Assembly (NCBI GenBank): GCA_013285405.1
Contig: CP053446.1
Location: 3,209,001 to 3,273,000 of the forward strand
DNA from: Ignavibacteriota bacterium
Lineage (GTDB): Bacteria; Bacteroidota; Ignavibacteria; Ignavibacteriales; Ignavibacteriaceae
Reading direction: 5' to 3'
DNA length: 64,000 nucleotides
The translations under genes were made by a program, and so were the position numbers. The notes beneath the pieces were generated by a model. It saw only the letters and a program-made list of their open reading frames with translations. It did not search any database and had not been told where the DNA came from. This document shows positions 28,481 through 37,824 of the stretch, piece by piece (within the stretch, counting starts at the first letter, position 1; each line of letters begins with the position of its first letter).

Positions 28481-29095
28481 ATGAGTGTTGTAAACCTCTC
28501 CAATGAAAACTTCTCCGAAGTCACAGATGTTTTCTGCGAATCATTCTATAATTACCCTGTAATGAAATATGTTCTTGGCGAAAAAGAAGATTACGATGAA
28601 CGGCTTCGAAAACTGATTACATTTTTTGTTTCTGCAAGAGCAATTAGAAATGAACCTTTACTTGGCATATATAATTCAACCAACCTACTCCTTGCTACTG
28701 CTACTGTAACCTTACCTGGAGAAATTTCTTCACCACCGGAATTAATCAAACTGCGAGATAAACTCTGGGAAGAAATCGGTGCAGAAGAAAAAGTTCGATA
28801 TGAAAAGTATGGGCTTATTGCATCTAATCTACTTCCAAAAGAACCACATCATCACTTGAATATGATCGGAGTGAGAAATGCTTACCAGGGAAAAGGTTAT
28901 GCTCGTAAGTTAATTGATGAAGTTGAAAAATTAGTCTCAGAACATCCAACAAGCACAGGTCTGAGTCTCAACACAGAAGTTGAAACGAATGTAAATTTTT
29001 ATCTTCACTTTGGGTTTCAATTAAATGGTCAAGCTAAAATTGATGATAAGTTAAATACCTGGGGATTTTTTATGCAAAGAAATAAAAAAAATTAG
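28481..29095 (+). CDS. GNAT-family N-acetyltransferase
   Basis: 204 residues. Acetyl-CoA binding segment MIGVRNAYQGKGYARKLIDEV (R/Q-x-x-G-x-G/A pattern) and a C-terminal NFYLHFGFQLNGQ typical of the fold. The substrate cannot be told from sequence. Stands alone after the katG terminator and converges on the membrane-protein gene, with only 14 T-rich bases between them. Confidence 0.8.
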   Translation: MSVVNLSNENFSEVTDVFCESFYNYPVMKYVLGEKEDYDERLRKLITFFVSARAIRNEPLLGIYNSTNLLLATATVTLPGEISSPPELIKLRDKLWEEIGAEEKVRYEKYGLIASNLLPKEPHHHLNMIGVRNAYQGKGYARKLIDEVEKLVSEHPTSTGLSLNTEVETNVNFYLHFGFQLNGQAKIDDKLNTWGFFMQRNKKN

Positions 29096-29109
29096 AAAAT
29101 CTTTTTTTA

Positions 29110-30168
29110 TTATTTACTTAGTAACAAATAATAAAATGATGTTGATAGAAAATAACGAATGCGTTTAAGTCCTTTTTTATTCTTCGAATTTTTCCAGCAA
29201 AAATTTACAATCTTTTTGAACTGCGGAAACATAGACATTATTTCTTCAATTTCTTTTGAGTAAACGCTCTTCCTCTTTGCAGCAAATTTTTGAAAAAGCT
29301 TTTTAAAAAATGGTGCCAGCAAATAATACCAGATAAAAGTAATCATCAGAGCTCTCACAAGCATAAAAATTACAGACACAGCCGCATTATTTTCGAGTTC
29401 ATCGGAGGAATATGATAATACGATTACACCTGCGGAAAGAAGAATGATGAAAATCCCGGTAGGTCGTAAAAACCAATTCTTCTTTTTTCTACTTCCTTTC
29501 TTCGGAATATCCTCAATAATGTTATTCTCAATCAAAGTTGGTACTACTTTTTTGTAGTAATCGATTTTGTTTGGAAGTTTTCCGGCATAAATTCCAATAA
29601 ACAATCCGGCAGCTACATGAAGCGACAAATAAATTCCAACTAAAAAATATCCATAGTTAATGTCAGGATTAGTTATCCCTAAAAATTCTGACGACACTTG
29701 TTCTATAAAAAGATTTAGTGATTCCCAAAGTGTATTACCAAAAAGAATGGTAAGAATAATTATTTTTTGCAATCCGGATAAAAAGAGAACTAATAATCCG
29801 AGTAACAAAGTCGATAATTTGTAAAACTTTTTTGTTGAGAAAAACAAAAATCCCAACACACCCTGGAGAGAAACTGCTAAATACGCAGTGAGAGGAGAGT
29901 GAGGACTAACTACAGCTTTGATCAATACTACTATCAGTGTTGCTTTCAGGACGTCTTTATTGTTTTTCGAAAACAAAGCTATCAAAGAAATAAAAAGAAC
30001 TGCAGCAGATGCAATAAATATTCCTCTGAATGGAATTTTCAGCGCATGCAATATTCCACCAAACGCAGATTCACTAAAAGCCCAGAGAGCAGTGATTCTT
30101 AATACACTAAGTTGTTCATTGCTTGTAATCGATTTTGAAGCCTGAGTATTTTGTTCAGTGTTTATCAT
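29110..30168 (-). CDS. Unknown polytopic membrane protein
   Basis: 352 residues, not confidently assigned. The first 210 residues hold about six membrane segments with conserved-looking loops (LWAFSESAFGGILHALKIPF, KAVVSPHSPLTAYLAV, NPDINYGYFLVGIYLSLHV); a basic loop GSRKKKNWFLRP follows, then two more membrane segments and a basic C-terminal tail. The first half has the feel of an ECF-type substrate-binding component or similar small-molecule carrier, but no diagnostic motif is seen. Single gene, divergent from lpd. Confidence 0.6.
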   Translation of the reverse strand: MINTEQNTQASKSITSNEQLSVLRITALWAFSESAFGGILHALKIPFRGIFIASAAVLFISLIALFSKNNKDVLKATLIVVLIKAVVSPHSPLTAYLAVSLQGVLGFLFFSTKKFYKLSTLLLGLLVLFLSGLQKIIILTILFGNTLWESLNLFIEQVSSEFLGITNPDINYGYFLVGIYLSLHVAAGLFIGIYAGKLPNKIDYYKKVVPTLIENNIIEDIPKKGSRKKKNWFLRPTGIFIILLSAGVIVLSYSSDELENNAAVSVIFMLVRALMITFIWYYLLAPFFKKLFQKFAAKRKSVYSKEIEEIMSMFPQFKKIVNFCWKNSKNKKGLKRIRYFLSTSFYYLLLSK

Positions 30169-30332
30169 AAAATTTTAGCGAAACAAATATGGTTATTTAG
30201 TTCTGTCTGTAAAAACCTGAAAGCATTTCTCAAAACCCGACTTGGAAGTCAAAATTAATTGTATTTGATTTTCATTTATATACTTGTGTGCCTATATTTG
30301 CCAAAAAAGTATATTAACTAATTACACAATTT

Positions 30333-31736
30333 ATGCAAAAACATTTCAATATCGCAGTTTTAGGAGGTGGTCCAGGTGGTTATGTAGCTGCTATCCGTGC
30401 GGGTCAACTTGGATTTAAGACAGTTGTGATTGATAAAGATAATCTTGGTGGAATTTGCCTTAATTGGGGGTGCATTCCTACCAAATCGCTTCTTAAAAAT
30501 GCTGAGATTTATGACCAGATTAAAAATCACGGTGATGACTTTGGAATTAAAACTACCGGTCTCAATTTCGATTTTAATAAGATAATTAAACGAAGCAGAG
30601 ATGTATCAGACCGAATCTCAAAAAATGTTGAACTGCTCATCAAAAAAAATAAAGTGGATAGAATAAGAGGATTCGGAAAACTTTCTTCAAAGAATACAAT
30701 CGATATCTTAGATGATAAGGGAAAAATAATTGAAACAATTTCTGCTGATAAAATAATTATTGCTACTGGTGCGAGACCACGAAATATTTCAGCGATCCCT
30801 GTTGACAGAAAAAACATCATTACAAGTACAGAAGCGATGATACTTGAAACTCTTCCAAAAGAATTAATTGTAATTGGCGCCGGAGCAATAGGAATTGAAT
30901 TTGCTTATTTTTATTCGGCACTCGGAACAAAAGTTACGGTAATTGAAATGCTCAAGCATATTCTCCCAATTGAAGATGAAGAAGTTTCAATTGCTCTTGA
31001 AAAGAATTTTAAGAAAAGAGGTATTGAGATTCTGACAAGTGCAACAGTTGAAAAAGCTGAAGTGAAAGGAAATAAAGTTAATGTAACTGTTAATGTAAAT
31101 GGAGAGAAGAAAATCCTGTCTGCTGAAAAAGTATTGAACGCAATTGGAGTGGTTGGAAATGTTGAGGGAATCGGACTTGAAGAACTCGGAATTCAAATTG
31201 AGAAAAATCATATCAAAGTAAACAAAGAAACTTATGAAACGAATCTTCCTGGACTTTTTGCAATCGGTGATGTAATTGGTCCACCATGGTTAGCACACGT
31301 TGCTTCAGCAGAAGGAATTCATTGCGTTGAGCATATTAAGGGATTACACAATCCTCCAATTGATTATGATAATATTCCCGGCGGTACTTATTGCCAGCCG
31401 CAAGTTGCCAGTGTAGGATTAACGGAAGCAAAAGCAAAAGAAAAAGGATACGAAATCAAAGTTGGAAAATTTCCGTTTATGGCGAGTGGAAAAGCTTTCG
31501 CGATTGGTGAACGAGAAGGTTTTGTAAAAATGATATTTGATGCTAAGTATGGTGAAATTCTCGGGGCTCATATTATTGGTAGTGAAGCTACTGAGATGAT
31601 TGCAGAAGTAACTTTAGCCCGTTCACTCGAAGCAACAGGTGAATCCATAATCAAAACTATTCACGCACATCCAACTTTATCAGAATCAATAATGGAAGCC
31701 GCTGCTCAGGCTTATGGAGAAGCAATTCATATTTAA
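30333..31736 (+). CDS. lpdA: Dihydrolipoyl dehydrogenase (E3)
   Basis: 467 residues. FAD-binding LGGGPGGYVAA at the N-terminus, redox disulfide Cys42/Cys47 in GGICLNWGCIPTKS, NAD-binding GAGAIGIEFAYFY, and the C-terminal HAHPTLSES His-Glu dyad. Reoxidises dihydrolipoamide of the E2 encoded downstream, producing NADH. First gene of a unit running lpdA-lipB-E1-(4HB)-E2-lipA; 3 bases separate it from lipB. Confidence 0.96.
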   Translation: MQKHFNIAVLGGGPGGYVAAIRAGQLGFKTVVIDKDNLGGICLNWGCIPTKSLLKNAEIYDQIKNHGDDFGIKTTGLNFDFNKIIKRSRDVSDRISKNVELLIKKNKVDRIRGFGKLSSKNTIDILDDKGKIIETISADKIIIATGARPRNISAIPVDRKNIITSTEAMILETLPKELIVIGAGAIGIEFAYFYSALGTKVTVIEMLKHILPIEDEEVSIALEKNFKKRGIEILTSATVEKAEVKGNKVNVTVNVNGEKKILSAEKVLNAIGVVGNVEGIGLEELGIQIEKNHIKVNKETYETNLPGLFAIGDVIGPPWLAHVASAEGIHCVEHIKGLHNPPIDYDNIPGGTYCQPQVASVGLTEAKAKEKGYEIKVGKFPFMASGKAFAIGEREGFVKMIFDAKYGEILGAHIIGSEATEMIAEVTLARSLEATGESIIKTIHAHPTLSESIMEAAAQAYGEAIHI

Positions 31737-31739
31737 TGG

Positions 31740-32465
31740 ATGATGTTAAATCGAAAATGGAAGATGAAGAATAAAATTCTAACATACTGCGATTTGGGAT
31801 TTATTGATTATAAAGAAGCATGGGACTTGCAGCATGAAATTCATACAAAAAGAGTTTCAAACGAAGTTGAAGATTTTATTTTTCTGCTTGAGCATCCGAA
31901 TACTTATACACTGGGTAAAACAGCGCATAAAGAAAATCTTGTTGGTTCCGAAAATTATTTGAGGGAAAACCAGATTTCAGTTTACGATATTGATCGTGGT
32001 GGTGATATCACTTATCACGGTCCGGGACAAATTGTCGGTTATCCGATAATTGATTTAAATAGGTGGCACAATGACACTCACAAATATTTGAGAGCACTTG
32101 AAGAGGTGATTATAAAAACCTGCAGTGAATTTGGTCTGGATTGTGAAAGAAATGAAAAGCATACTGGAGTTTGGTTAGCGGACAGAAAAATCGCAGCTAT
32201 CGGAATTAAAGTCAGCAGATGGGTAACAATGCACGGATTTGCTTTCAATGTTAACACTGATTTGAATTTATTTAATGGAATAATTCCCTGTGGTATTCAG
32301 GATAAATCGGTTACATCGCTAAAAAAAGAATTAGGAAAAGAAATATCAGTCGCTGAAGTGAAAGAAAAAATTCTTAAAAACTTCTTTGACTTATTCAGTT
32401 ATGATGAGCTTGCTTCTTTGAAGAAGCAGGAACTATTTCAAACAAAATTTAGTCTCACAAATTAG
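31740..32465 (+). CDS. lipB: Octanoyltransferase LipB
   Basis: Up to 241 residues; an in-frame ATG at 31764 (MKNKILTYCDLG) matches the family start better, but neither ATG has a clear ribosome site. Motifs: RGGDITYHGPGQIVGYPI, the Lys loop AAIGIKVSRWVTMHGFAFN and catalytic Cys in IIPCGIQDKSVTSL. Transfers octanoyl from ACP to the lipoyl-domain Lys of E2; LipA, encoded at the end of the cluster, then inserts sulfur. Confidence 0.93.
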   Translation: MMLNRKWKMKNKILTYCDLGFIDYKEAWDLQHEIHTKRVSNEVEDFIFLLEHPNTYTLGKTAHKENLVGSENYLRENQISVYDIDRGGDITYHGPGQIVGYPIIDLNRWHNDTHKYLRALEEVIIKTCSEFGLDCERNEKHTGVWLADRKIAAIGIKVSRWVTMHGFAFNVNTDLNLFNGIIPCGIQDKSVTSLKKELGKEISVAEVKEKILKNFFDLFSYDELASLKKQELFQTKFSLTN

Positions 32466-32477
32466 AAGAGTTTTTCA

Positions 32478-34598
32478 ATGGCAAAGAAAAATTTAAACCA
32501 AGTAATCGAATCCGGAAAAAAAAGTGATACCAAAGAAAAACCAACTAATGGCAAAGGGACAAAAATAAATCCAAATAAAAATATTATGGGATTTGAGAAA
32601 AAACAGCTAATTGAAATCCTAACTATGATGATCCGTTCAAGATCTATTGATGCAAAAGCAATGCGAATTCTAAAACAAGGGAAATCATTTTTTCATATTG
32701 CTGCTGAAGGACACGAAGCTGTTCAGATGGCAATTGGTTTGCATCTCGATCCAAAAAAAGATTGGTTGTTTCCGTACTACAGAGATCTTGGAACAGTATT
32801 GATGGCTGGTCTGACTCCTGAAGAAGTATTTCTGGGAACTTTTGCAAAAGCGAATGATCCTGCGAGCGGTGGAAGACAGCTTCCGGTTCATTGGGGAATG
32901 ATAAATGCTCAGCTTCCATCTCAATCAAGTCCAACCGGTACACAGTTTTTGCAAGCAGTTGGAACAGCAATGGCTTCAAAAAGAAAAGGAATTAAAAATG
33001 TTTCTTACGTCAGCAGCGGCGAAGGAACAACAAGCCAGGGTGAGTTTCATGAAGCAGTAAACTGGGCGAGCAGAGAAAAATTACCTGTCCTTTTTGTAAT
33101 TCAGAATAACCGGTATGCTATTTCTGTTCCTGTTGAACATCAAACGGCAGGCAAGGATGGTTCAGTAGCTGAGATGATGGGAGGATTTTACACTCTGCAT
33201 CGAAAAAAAATTGATGGAACAAATTTTTTCGAATCTTACAAAAAAATTCAGGAAGCGATCAGTTACATAAAAAGCGGAAAAGGTCCTGCACTAATTGAAG
33301 CAGAAGTTGTCAGGCTGCAATCACATTCATCTTCTGACGATCAGAAAAAATACAGAACGAAAGAAGAACTGGAAAAGGATAAACAAAATGATCCGATAGA
33401 AAAATTTGCTGCTCAACTTAAAGCTGAAGGTTTGTTGAATGAAAATGAATATCAGAATCTCTGGAAAGAAATAAATGAGGAAATAGAAAAAGCTGCTGAT
33501 AAAGCATATCAGGCAAATGACCCTGATCCACGTGATGCAGCAAAATATGTTTTTGACGAAAGCGGGCTGAAAGAATCTCTGGATTATGAGAAAAGCAATC
33601 CATCTGGTGAAAAGATCGTGATGGTGGATGCAATAAATCATGCTCTCCACGAGGAGATGAAACGTAATAAAGATATGTACATTTTCGGTGAAGATATCGC
33701 TGATTTAAAAGGCGGTGTGTTTACAGCAACAAAAGGATTATCAACAACTTTTGGCGATGATAGGGTATTCAACTCACCACTTGCAGAAGCAAGTATTCTT
33801 GGTGTTGCAAATGGAATGGCGTTAGCTGGATTAAAACCTGTCGTTGAAATTCAATTTGGCGATTACATCTGGCCTGCATTTATGCAAATGAAAAATGAAA
33901 CTGCTGCTATGCGTTATCGTTCAAACAATGCGTGGTCAACACCTGTAGTTGTTCGTGTTGCTGTTGGCGGATATATTCATGGCGGACTTTGCCATAGTCA
34001 AAACATCGAATCAATTTATGCACACGTTCCGGGAATTTATATCGCTTTTCCGAGTAACGCAGCAGATGCAAAAGGGTTACTAAAAACTGCTTGTAGAATA
34101 AATGACCCTGTTTTATTCTGTGAGCATAAAGGGTTATATCGTCAGAGTTCAGCAATTTTTCCTGAACCTGATGATGATTATCTGATTCCTTTTGGGAAAG
34201 CAAAAGTTGTAAAAGAAGGAAACGATATTACAGTTGTTTCTTACGGAGTTTCAATGTGGGATTCAGTTCTTGCAGCAAAAAAATTGGAAGAAGAATCCGG
34301 TTATTCTGTTGAAGTGATTGATATCAGAACAATAATTCCGCTTGATGAAGAAACTATTTTCAGATCAGTTAAGAAAACGAATAAAGTAATTGTTATACAC
34401 GAAGATACTTTAACAGGAGGTTTTGGTGGCGAGATAGCTGCGCGAATTTCTGATAATTGTTTTCAGTATTTGGATGGACCGGTCAAACGGATTGCAGCAA
34501 AAGATACTCACATTCCCTATGCACCGGTTTTGGAAAATGTTGTTCTGCCATCCAGAACTCAGATATATAACGGTATTAAAGAGTTAATAGAATATTAG
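32478..34598 (+). CDS. 2-oxoacid dehydrogenase E1, alpha-beta fusion
   Basis: 706 residues joining E1-alpha (about 35-365) to E1-beta (about 385-706). Alpha half: YYRDLGTVLMAGL and the thiamine-diphosphate motif GEGTTSQGEFHEAVN...VIQNN. Beta half: MVDAINHALHEEMKRN, FGEDIADLKGGVF, FNSPLAEASILG. The N-terminal 35 residues are basic and low complexity. Fused E1 of this kind in Bacteroidota-like genomes is usually annotated branched-chain or pyruvate dehydrogenase; the alpha half resembles the branched-chain type but the substrate is not certain. Decarboxylates the 2-oxoacid and acylates E2. Confidence 0.9.
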   Translation: MAKKNLNQVIESGKKSDTKEKPTNGKGTKINPNKNIMGFEKKQLIEILTMMIRSRSIDAKAMRILKQGKSFFHIAAEGHEAVQMAIGLHLDPKKDWLFPYYRDLGTVLMAGLTPEEVFLGTFAKANDPASGGRQLPVHWGMINAQLPSQSSPTGTQFLQAVGTAMASKRKGIKNVSYVSSGEGTTSQGEFHEAVNWASREKLPVLFVIQNNRYAISVPVEHQTAGKDGSVAEMMGGFYTLHRKKIDGTNFFESYKKIQEAISYIKSGKGPALIEAEVVRLQSHSSSDDQKKYRTKEELEKDKQNDPIEKFAAQLKAEGLLNENEYQNLWKEINEEIEKAADKAYQANDPDPRDAAKYVFDESGLKESLDYEKSNPSGEKIVMVDAINHALHEEMKRNKDMYIFGEDIADLKGGVFTATKGLSTTFGDDRVFNSPLAEASILGVANGMALAGLKPVVEIQFGDYIWPAFMQMKNETAAMRYRSNNAWSTPVVVRVAVGGYIHGGLCHSQNIESIYAHVPGIYIAFPSNAADAKGLLKTACRINDPVLFCEHKGLYRQSSAIFPEPDDDYLIPFGKAKVVKEGNDITVVSYGVSMWDSVLAAKKLEEESGYSVEVIDIRTIIPLDEETIFRSVKKTNKVIVIHEDTLTGGFGGEIAARISDNCFQYLDGPVKRIAAKDTHIPYAPVLENVVLPSRTQIYNGIKELIEY

Positions 34599-34631
34599 AC
34601 AAAGGCTGAGCCCAAGGCGAAGAGATTTGAA

Positions 34632-34985
34632 ATGGAATATCCGAATTTTACAAATATGTCAGTTTGGAAGAAGTCAATTGATTTGCTTCTTAAAATCTAT
34701 GTAATTACAAAATCTTTTCCATCTGACGAAAGATTTGGATTGATAAGTGATATGCGTCGTGCAGTAAATTCTATTTCTCATAATTTTTCCGAAGGATTTG
34801 GAAGATTTGAACCTCGTGACAAAACAAGATTTTATAAAATATCACGTGGAAGTGGATACGAACCAATGAGCCAGAGTTTTGCTTCATTTAAGCTGGGTTA
34901 TATTCGAGAAAAAAATGCACTTGATGAAATCATTACCGACACAACTAAAATAGTAAATGAATTAACAGCATTAAAATTTCATTAG
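34632..34985 (+). CDS. Four-helix-bundle protein (S23/IVS family)
   Basis: 117 residues, intact. Family features: SVWKKSIDLLLKIYVITKSFPSDERFGL, the central DMRRAVNSISHNFSEGFGR and FYKISRGS. In many relatives the next motif is YExxxxxxxA; here it is YEPMSQSFASFKLGYI. Members were found in 23S rRNA intervening sequences and as scattered chromosomal genes; they form homopentamers in structures, function unknown. Placed in the same direction between E1 and E2 genes. A broken relative sits at 13904. Confidence 0.88.
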   Translation: MEYPNFTNMSVWKKSIDLLLKIYVITKSFPSDERFGLISDMRRAVNSISHNFSEGFGRFEPRDKTRFYKISRGSGYEPMSQSFASFKLGYIREKNALDEIITDTTKIVNELTALKFH

Positions 34986-35062
34986 AAAAGAAAGCAGGAT
35001 AGACAGATGAATAAAAATGTTTCAGGTCTTCGCATTATCCTTTGCCTCGAGGGAGTTTGAAC

Positions 35063-36733
35063 ATGGAAATAATCATGCCCAAAATGGGTGAAAGCGTTAG
35101 TGAAGGAACAATTATAAAATGGCACAAAAAGGTCGGTGATTCTGTAAAGATGGATGAAATTATTTTTGAAATCAGTACAGATAAAGTTGATACAGAAATT
35201 CCATCACCAGTTGCAGGTGTTTTGACAGAAATAAAATATAAAGAAGGTGAAACAGTTGAAGTCGGAACTGTTGTTGCTATTATTAATGGTGGAAGTTCTT
35301 CTGATGTTAGTGCAAAACCTGAAATTGAAGTGAAGAAAGTCGAAGAACAACAAGTCACTGAAATTAAAAAGCCTGTTGAAGAAAAAGTTATTGAGACTGC
35401 TGTTCCAGCAGGAGATCTGTTTGCAATTGAAATGCCGAAGATGGGTGAATCGGTGATGGAAGGAACGATTATAAAGTGGTTTAAAAAAGTTGGTGATCAC
35501 ATAAAGAAAGACGAGACTATTTTTGAAATCAGCACTGACAAAGTTGATACCGAAATTCCATCACCTGTTGAAGGAACACTTGCGGAAGTTTTAATTGGTG
35601 AACAAGAAACTGTTGCTGTCGGAACTATAGTTGCAAAAATAAGTACGGGTGCCGGAACAATCATTTCTGCAAAAAAGGAAACCATCACTGAAAAGAAAAT
35701 TGAAATACCACAGCCAGTCTCGATGCACGATAATTTTTCTAAAACTATTTCAGTCGAAAAAGAAAAATCAAAGGGTGAGGGAAGTCAGTTTTATTCACCG
35801 CTTGTTTTAAGTATTGCACAGAAAGAAAATGTCAGCTTCGATGAACTCCGAAAAATATCAGGAACTGGATTGGATAGCAGAGTAACGAAAAAGGATATTT
35901 TATCTTACATTGAAAACAGAAGCAGGCAAAAAGTTTCATCGAAACCAGTTGAAGAAAAAATTGAGAGAAAAGCAGCACCCGCCCCGTCATTTATTCCTTC
36001 AGAAGTCAAAACTTTTTCATCTGGTTCTGGTGTGGAAAGAATTCCAATGGATAATATCCGGCAAAAGATAATGGATCATATGGTTGCAAGCCGTGATACT
36101 TCTGTTCATGTCTCTGCAATGTTAGAGGTTGATATGATGCGTATTCACAATTATATACAGGAATATAAAGATGAATTCCAGAAGCAATATGGAATTAAAT
36201 TGACTTACATGGCTTTCATCGCTCAGGCTTGCGTTAAAGCATTGAAAGCTTATCCACTTGTCAATTCTACTATTGATGGAAACACTATACTTCAGAAAAA
36301 TTTTGTTAATCTTGGAATCGCAGTCGCAATACAACCAACAGGATTAATTGTTCCGAATATCAAAAGCGCTGAACAGTTAAACCTGATTGGATTAGCAAAA
36401 GCTGTGAATGATTTAGCATTCCGGTCAAGAAATAAAAAATTAACTCCTGATGATATTTCTGGCGGAACTTTTTCAATCACAAATTATGGTGTATTTGGTA
36501 CTATTTTCGGAACACCCATAATCAATCAGCCTGAAGTTGCAATACTTGGTGTGGGCGCTGTAATTAAAAAACCGATAGTTGTAAACGTGGATGGTTCGGA
36601 TTCAATTGCCATCAGACCGGTATTGGCGTTAACTTTATCACACGATCACAGGTTAATCGATGGTATGTTAGGTGGTATGTTCATGAAACATCTTAAAGAA
36701 ACATTAGAGAATTTTGATTCAGAGAATTTTTAA
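35063..36733 (+). CDS. Dihydrolipoamide acyltransferase E2, two lipoyl domains
   Basis: About 556 residues from the ATG at 35063, which has GAGGGAG upstream; an in-frame TTG at 35042 is less likely. Two lipoyl domains with lipoylated Lys41 and Lys160 in identical EISTDKVDTEIPSP contexts, an E1/E3-binding domain at about 250-290 (YSPLVLSIAQKENVSFDEL, GTGLDSRVTKKDIL), and a catalytic domain with His529 and Asp533 in SHDHRLIDG. Core of the 2-oxoacid dehydrogenase complex whose E1, E3 and lipoylation enzymes flank it. Acyl specificity not resolved; 2-oxoglutarate-type E2 usually has one lipoyl domain. Confidence 0.93.
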   Translation: MEIIMPKMGESVSEGTIIKWHKKVGDSVKMDEIIFEISTDKVDTEIPSPVAGVLTEIKYKEGETVEVGTVVAIINGGSSSDVSAKPEIEVKKVEEQQVTEIKKPVEEKVIETAVPAGDLFAIEMPKMGESVMEGTIIKWFKKVGDHIKKDETIFEISTDKVDTEIPSPVEGTLAEVLIGEQETVAVGTIVAKISTGAGTIISAKKETITEKKIEIPQPVSMHDNFSKTISVEKEKSKGEGSQFYSPLVLSIAQKENVSFDELRKISGTGLDSRVTKKDILSYIENRSRQKVSSKPVEEKIERKAAPAPSFIPSEVKTFSSGSGVERIPMDNIRQKIMDHMVASRDTSVHVSAMLEVDMMRIHNYIQEYKDEFQKQYGIKLTYMAFIAQACVKALKAYPLVNSTIDGNTILQKNFVNLGIAVAIQPTGLIVPNIKSAEQLNLIGLAKAVNDLAFRSRNKKLTPDDISGGTFSITNYGVFGTIFGTPIINQPEVAILGVGAVIKKPIVVNVDGSDSIAIRPVLALTLSHDHRLIDGMLGGMFMKHLKETLENFDSENF

Positions 36734-36793
36734 TACTCAGCGAGATCACTTCATTCGGCAATCGCCGGATTCTTGATGACAATAGGAAAATTT

Positions 36794-37735
36794 ATGAGTG
36801 TAATTAATAAACATCAAAAAGCTTTTATAGAGCAAATAGAAAAAGAAAAAATTCCTTTAGGAAAAAGACCTGATTGGTTGAAGGTTAAACTTCCCACAGG
36901 TGATAATTATTCTGATGTGCGCAGTATAATGCGTGAGAAGAAACTAAACACTGTTTGTGAGGAAGCAAAATGTCCGAACATTGCTGAATGCTGGAATCAT
37001 CGAACTGCAACTTTTATGATTCTTGGAGACACTTGCACAAGAAGCTGTGGATTCTGTAACGTTAAACTTGGTTTGCCAACTGAACTTGATTTAGATGAGC
37101 CAAGAAGAGTTGTTGAAGCAATCAAGCAGCTTAATTTAAAACACGCAGTAATAACTTCGGTTAACAGAGATGAACTCGAAGATGGCGGTTCGTTTATTTT
37201 TAAGGAATGTGTCAGACTTTTAAGGGAAGAAAAACCTGATTGTACCGTTGAAATTCTTATTCCGGATTTTAAAGGTGATGAAAAAGCATTTGAAACTATA
37301 ATGCAATTTCCACCTGATATTTTGAATCATAATCTTGAAACTGTAAAAAGATTATATCACGCAGTTCGTCCCCAAGCGAAGTATGATAGAAGTTTAAATT
37401 TGATTGAATGGTTTTCCCGCGAAGCAGGATCCCGTTTTGCAGGAAAATTTCGCAGATTAAAAACTAAAAGCGGAATCATGGTTGGTATCGGTGAGAGAAC
37501 AGAAGAAGTTTTGGAAATTATGAATGATCTGCTTCAACACGGATGTGAGATTATGACTATCGGTCAATACCTTCAACCGACAAAACTGCATTTACCTGTA
37601 GATCGGTTTGTTCCTCCTGATGAATTCAGGATGTATAAAGAAGAAGGGTTGAAAATGGGTTTCAAAGTTGTTGAATCATCACCATTGGTACGAAGTTCGT
37701 ACCACGCAGATCGACACGCAAGAGAAGTATTTTAG
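36794..37735 (+). CDS. lipA: Lipoyl synthase LipA
   Basis: About 313 residues from the ATG at 36794, preceded by AGGAAAA; in-frame starts at 36773 and 36776 would add 6-7 residues. Auxiliary cluster C-x4-C-x5-C (CEEAKCPNIAEC), radical-SAM C-x3-C-x2-C (CTRSCGFC) and the C-terminal RSSYHAD serine ligand. Inserts two sulfurs into octanoyl-E2. Closes the lpdA-lipB-E1-E2-lipA unit. Confidence 0.96.
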   Translation: MSVINKHQKAFIEQIEKEKIPLGKRPDWLKVKLPTGDNYSDVRSIMREKKLNTVCEEAKCPNIAECWNHRTATFMILGDTCTRSCGFCNVKLGLPTELDLDEPRRVVEAIKQLNLKHAVITSVNRDELEDGGSFIFKECVRLLREEKPDCTVEILIPDFKGDEKAFETIMQFPPDILNHNLETVKRLYHAVRPQAKYDRSLNLIEWFSREAGSRFAGKFRRLKTKSGIMVGIGERTEEVLEIMNDLLQHGCEIMTIGQYLQPTKLHLPVDRFVPPDEFRMYKEEGLKMGFKVVESSPLVRSSYHADRHAREVF

Positions 37736-37824
37736 TTTAAGTACAAATAAAACCGTTTCATTCAGCCGGAATAAGATTTGTGATTTTTACTTCATTGAAT
37801 TTAAAAATATTTTGAAATATATCT

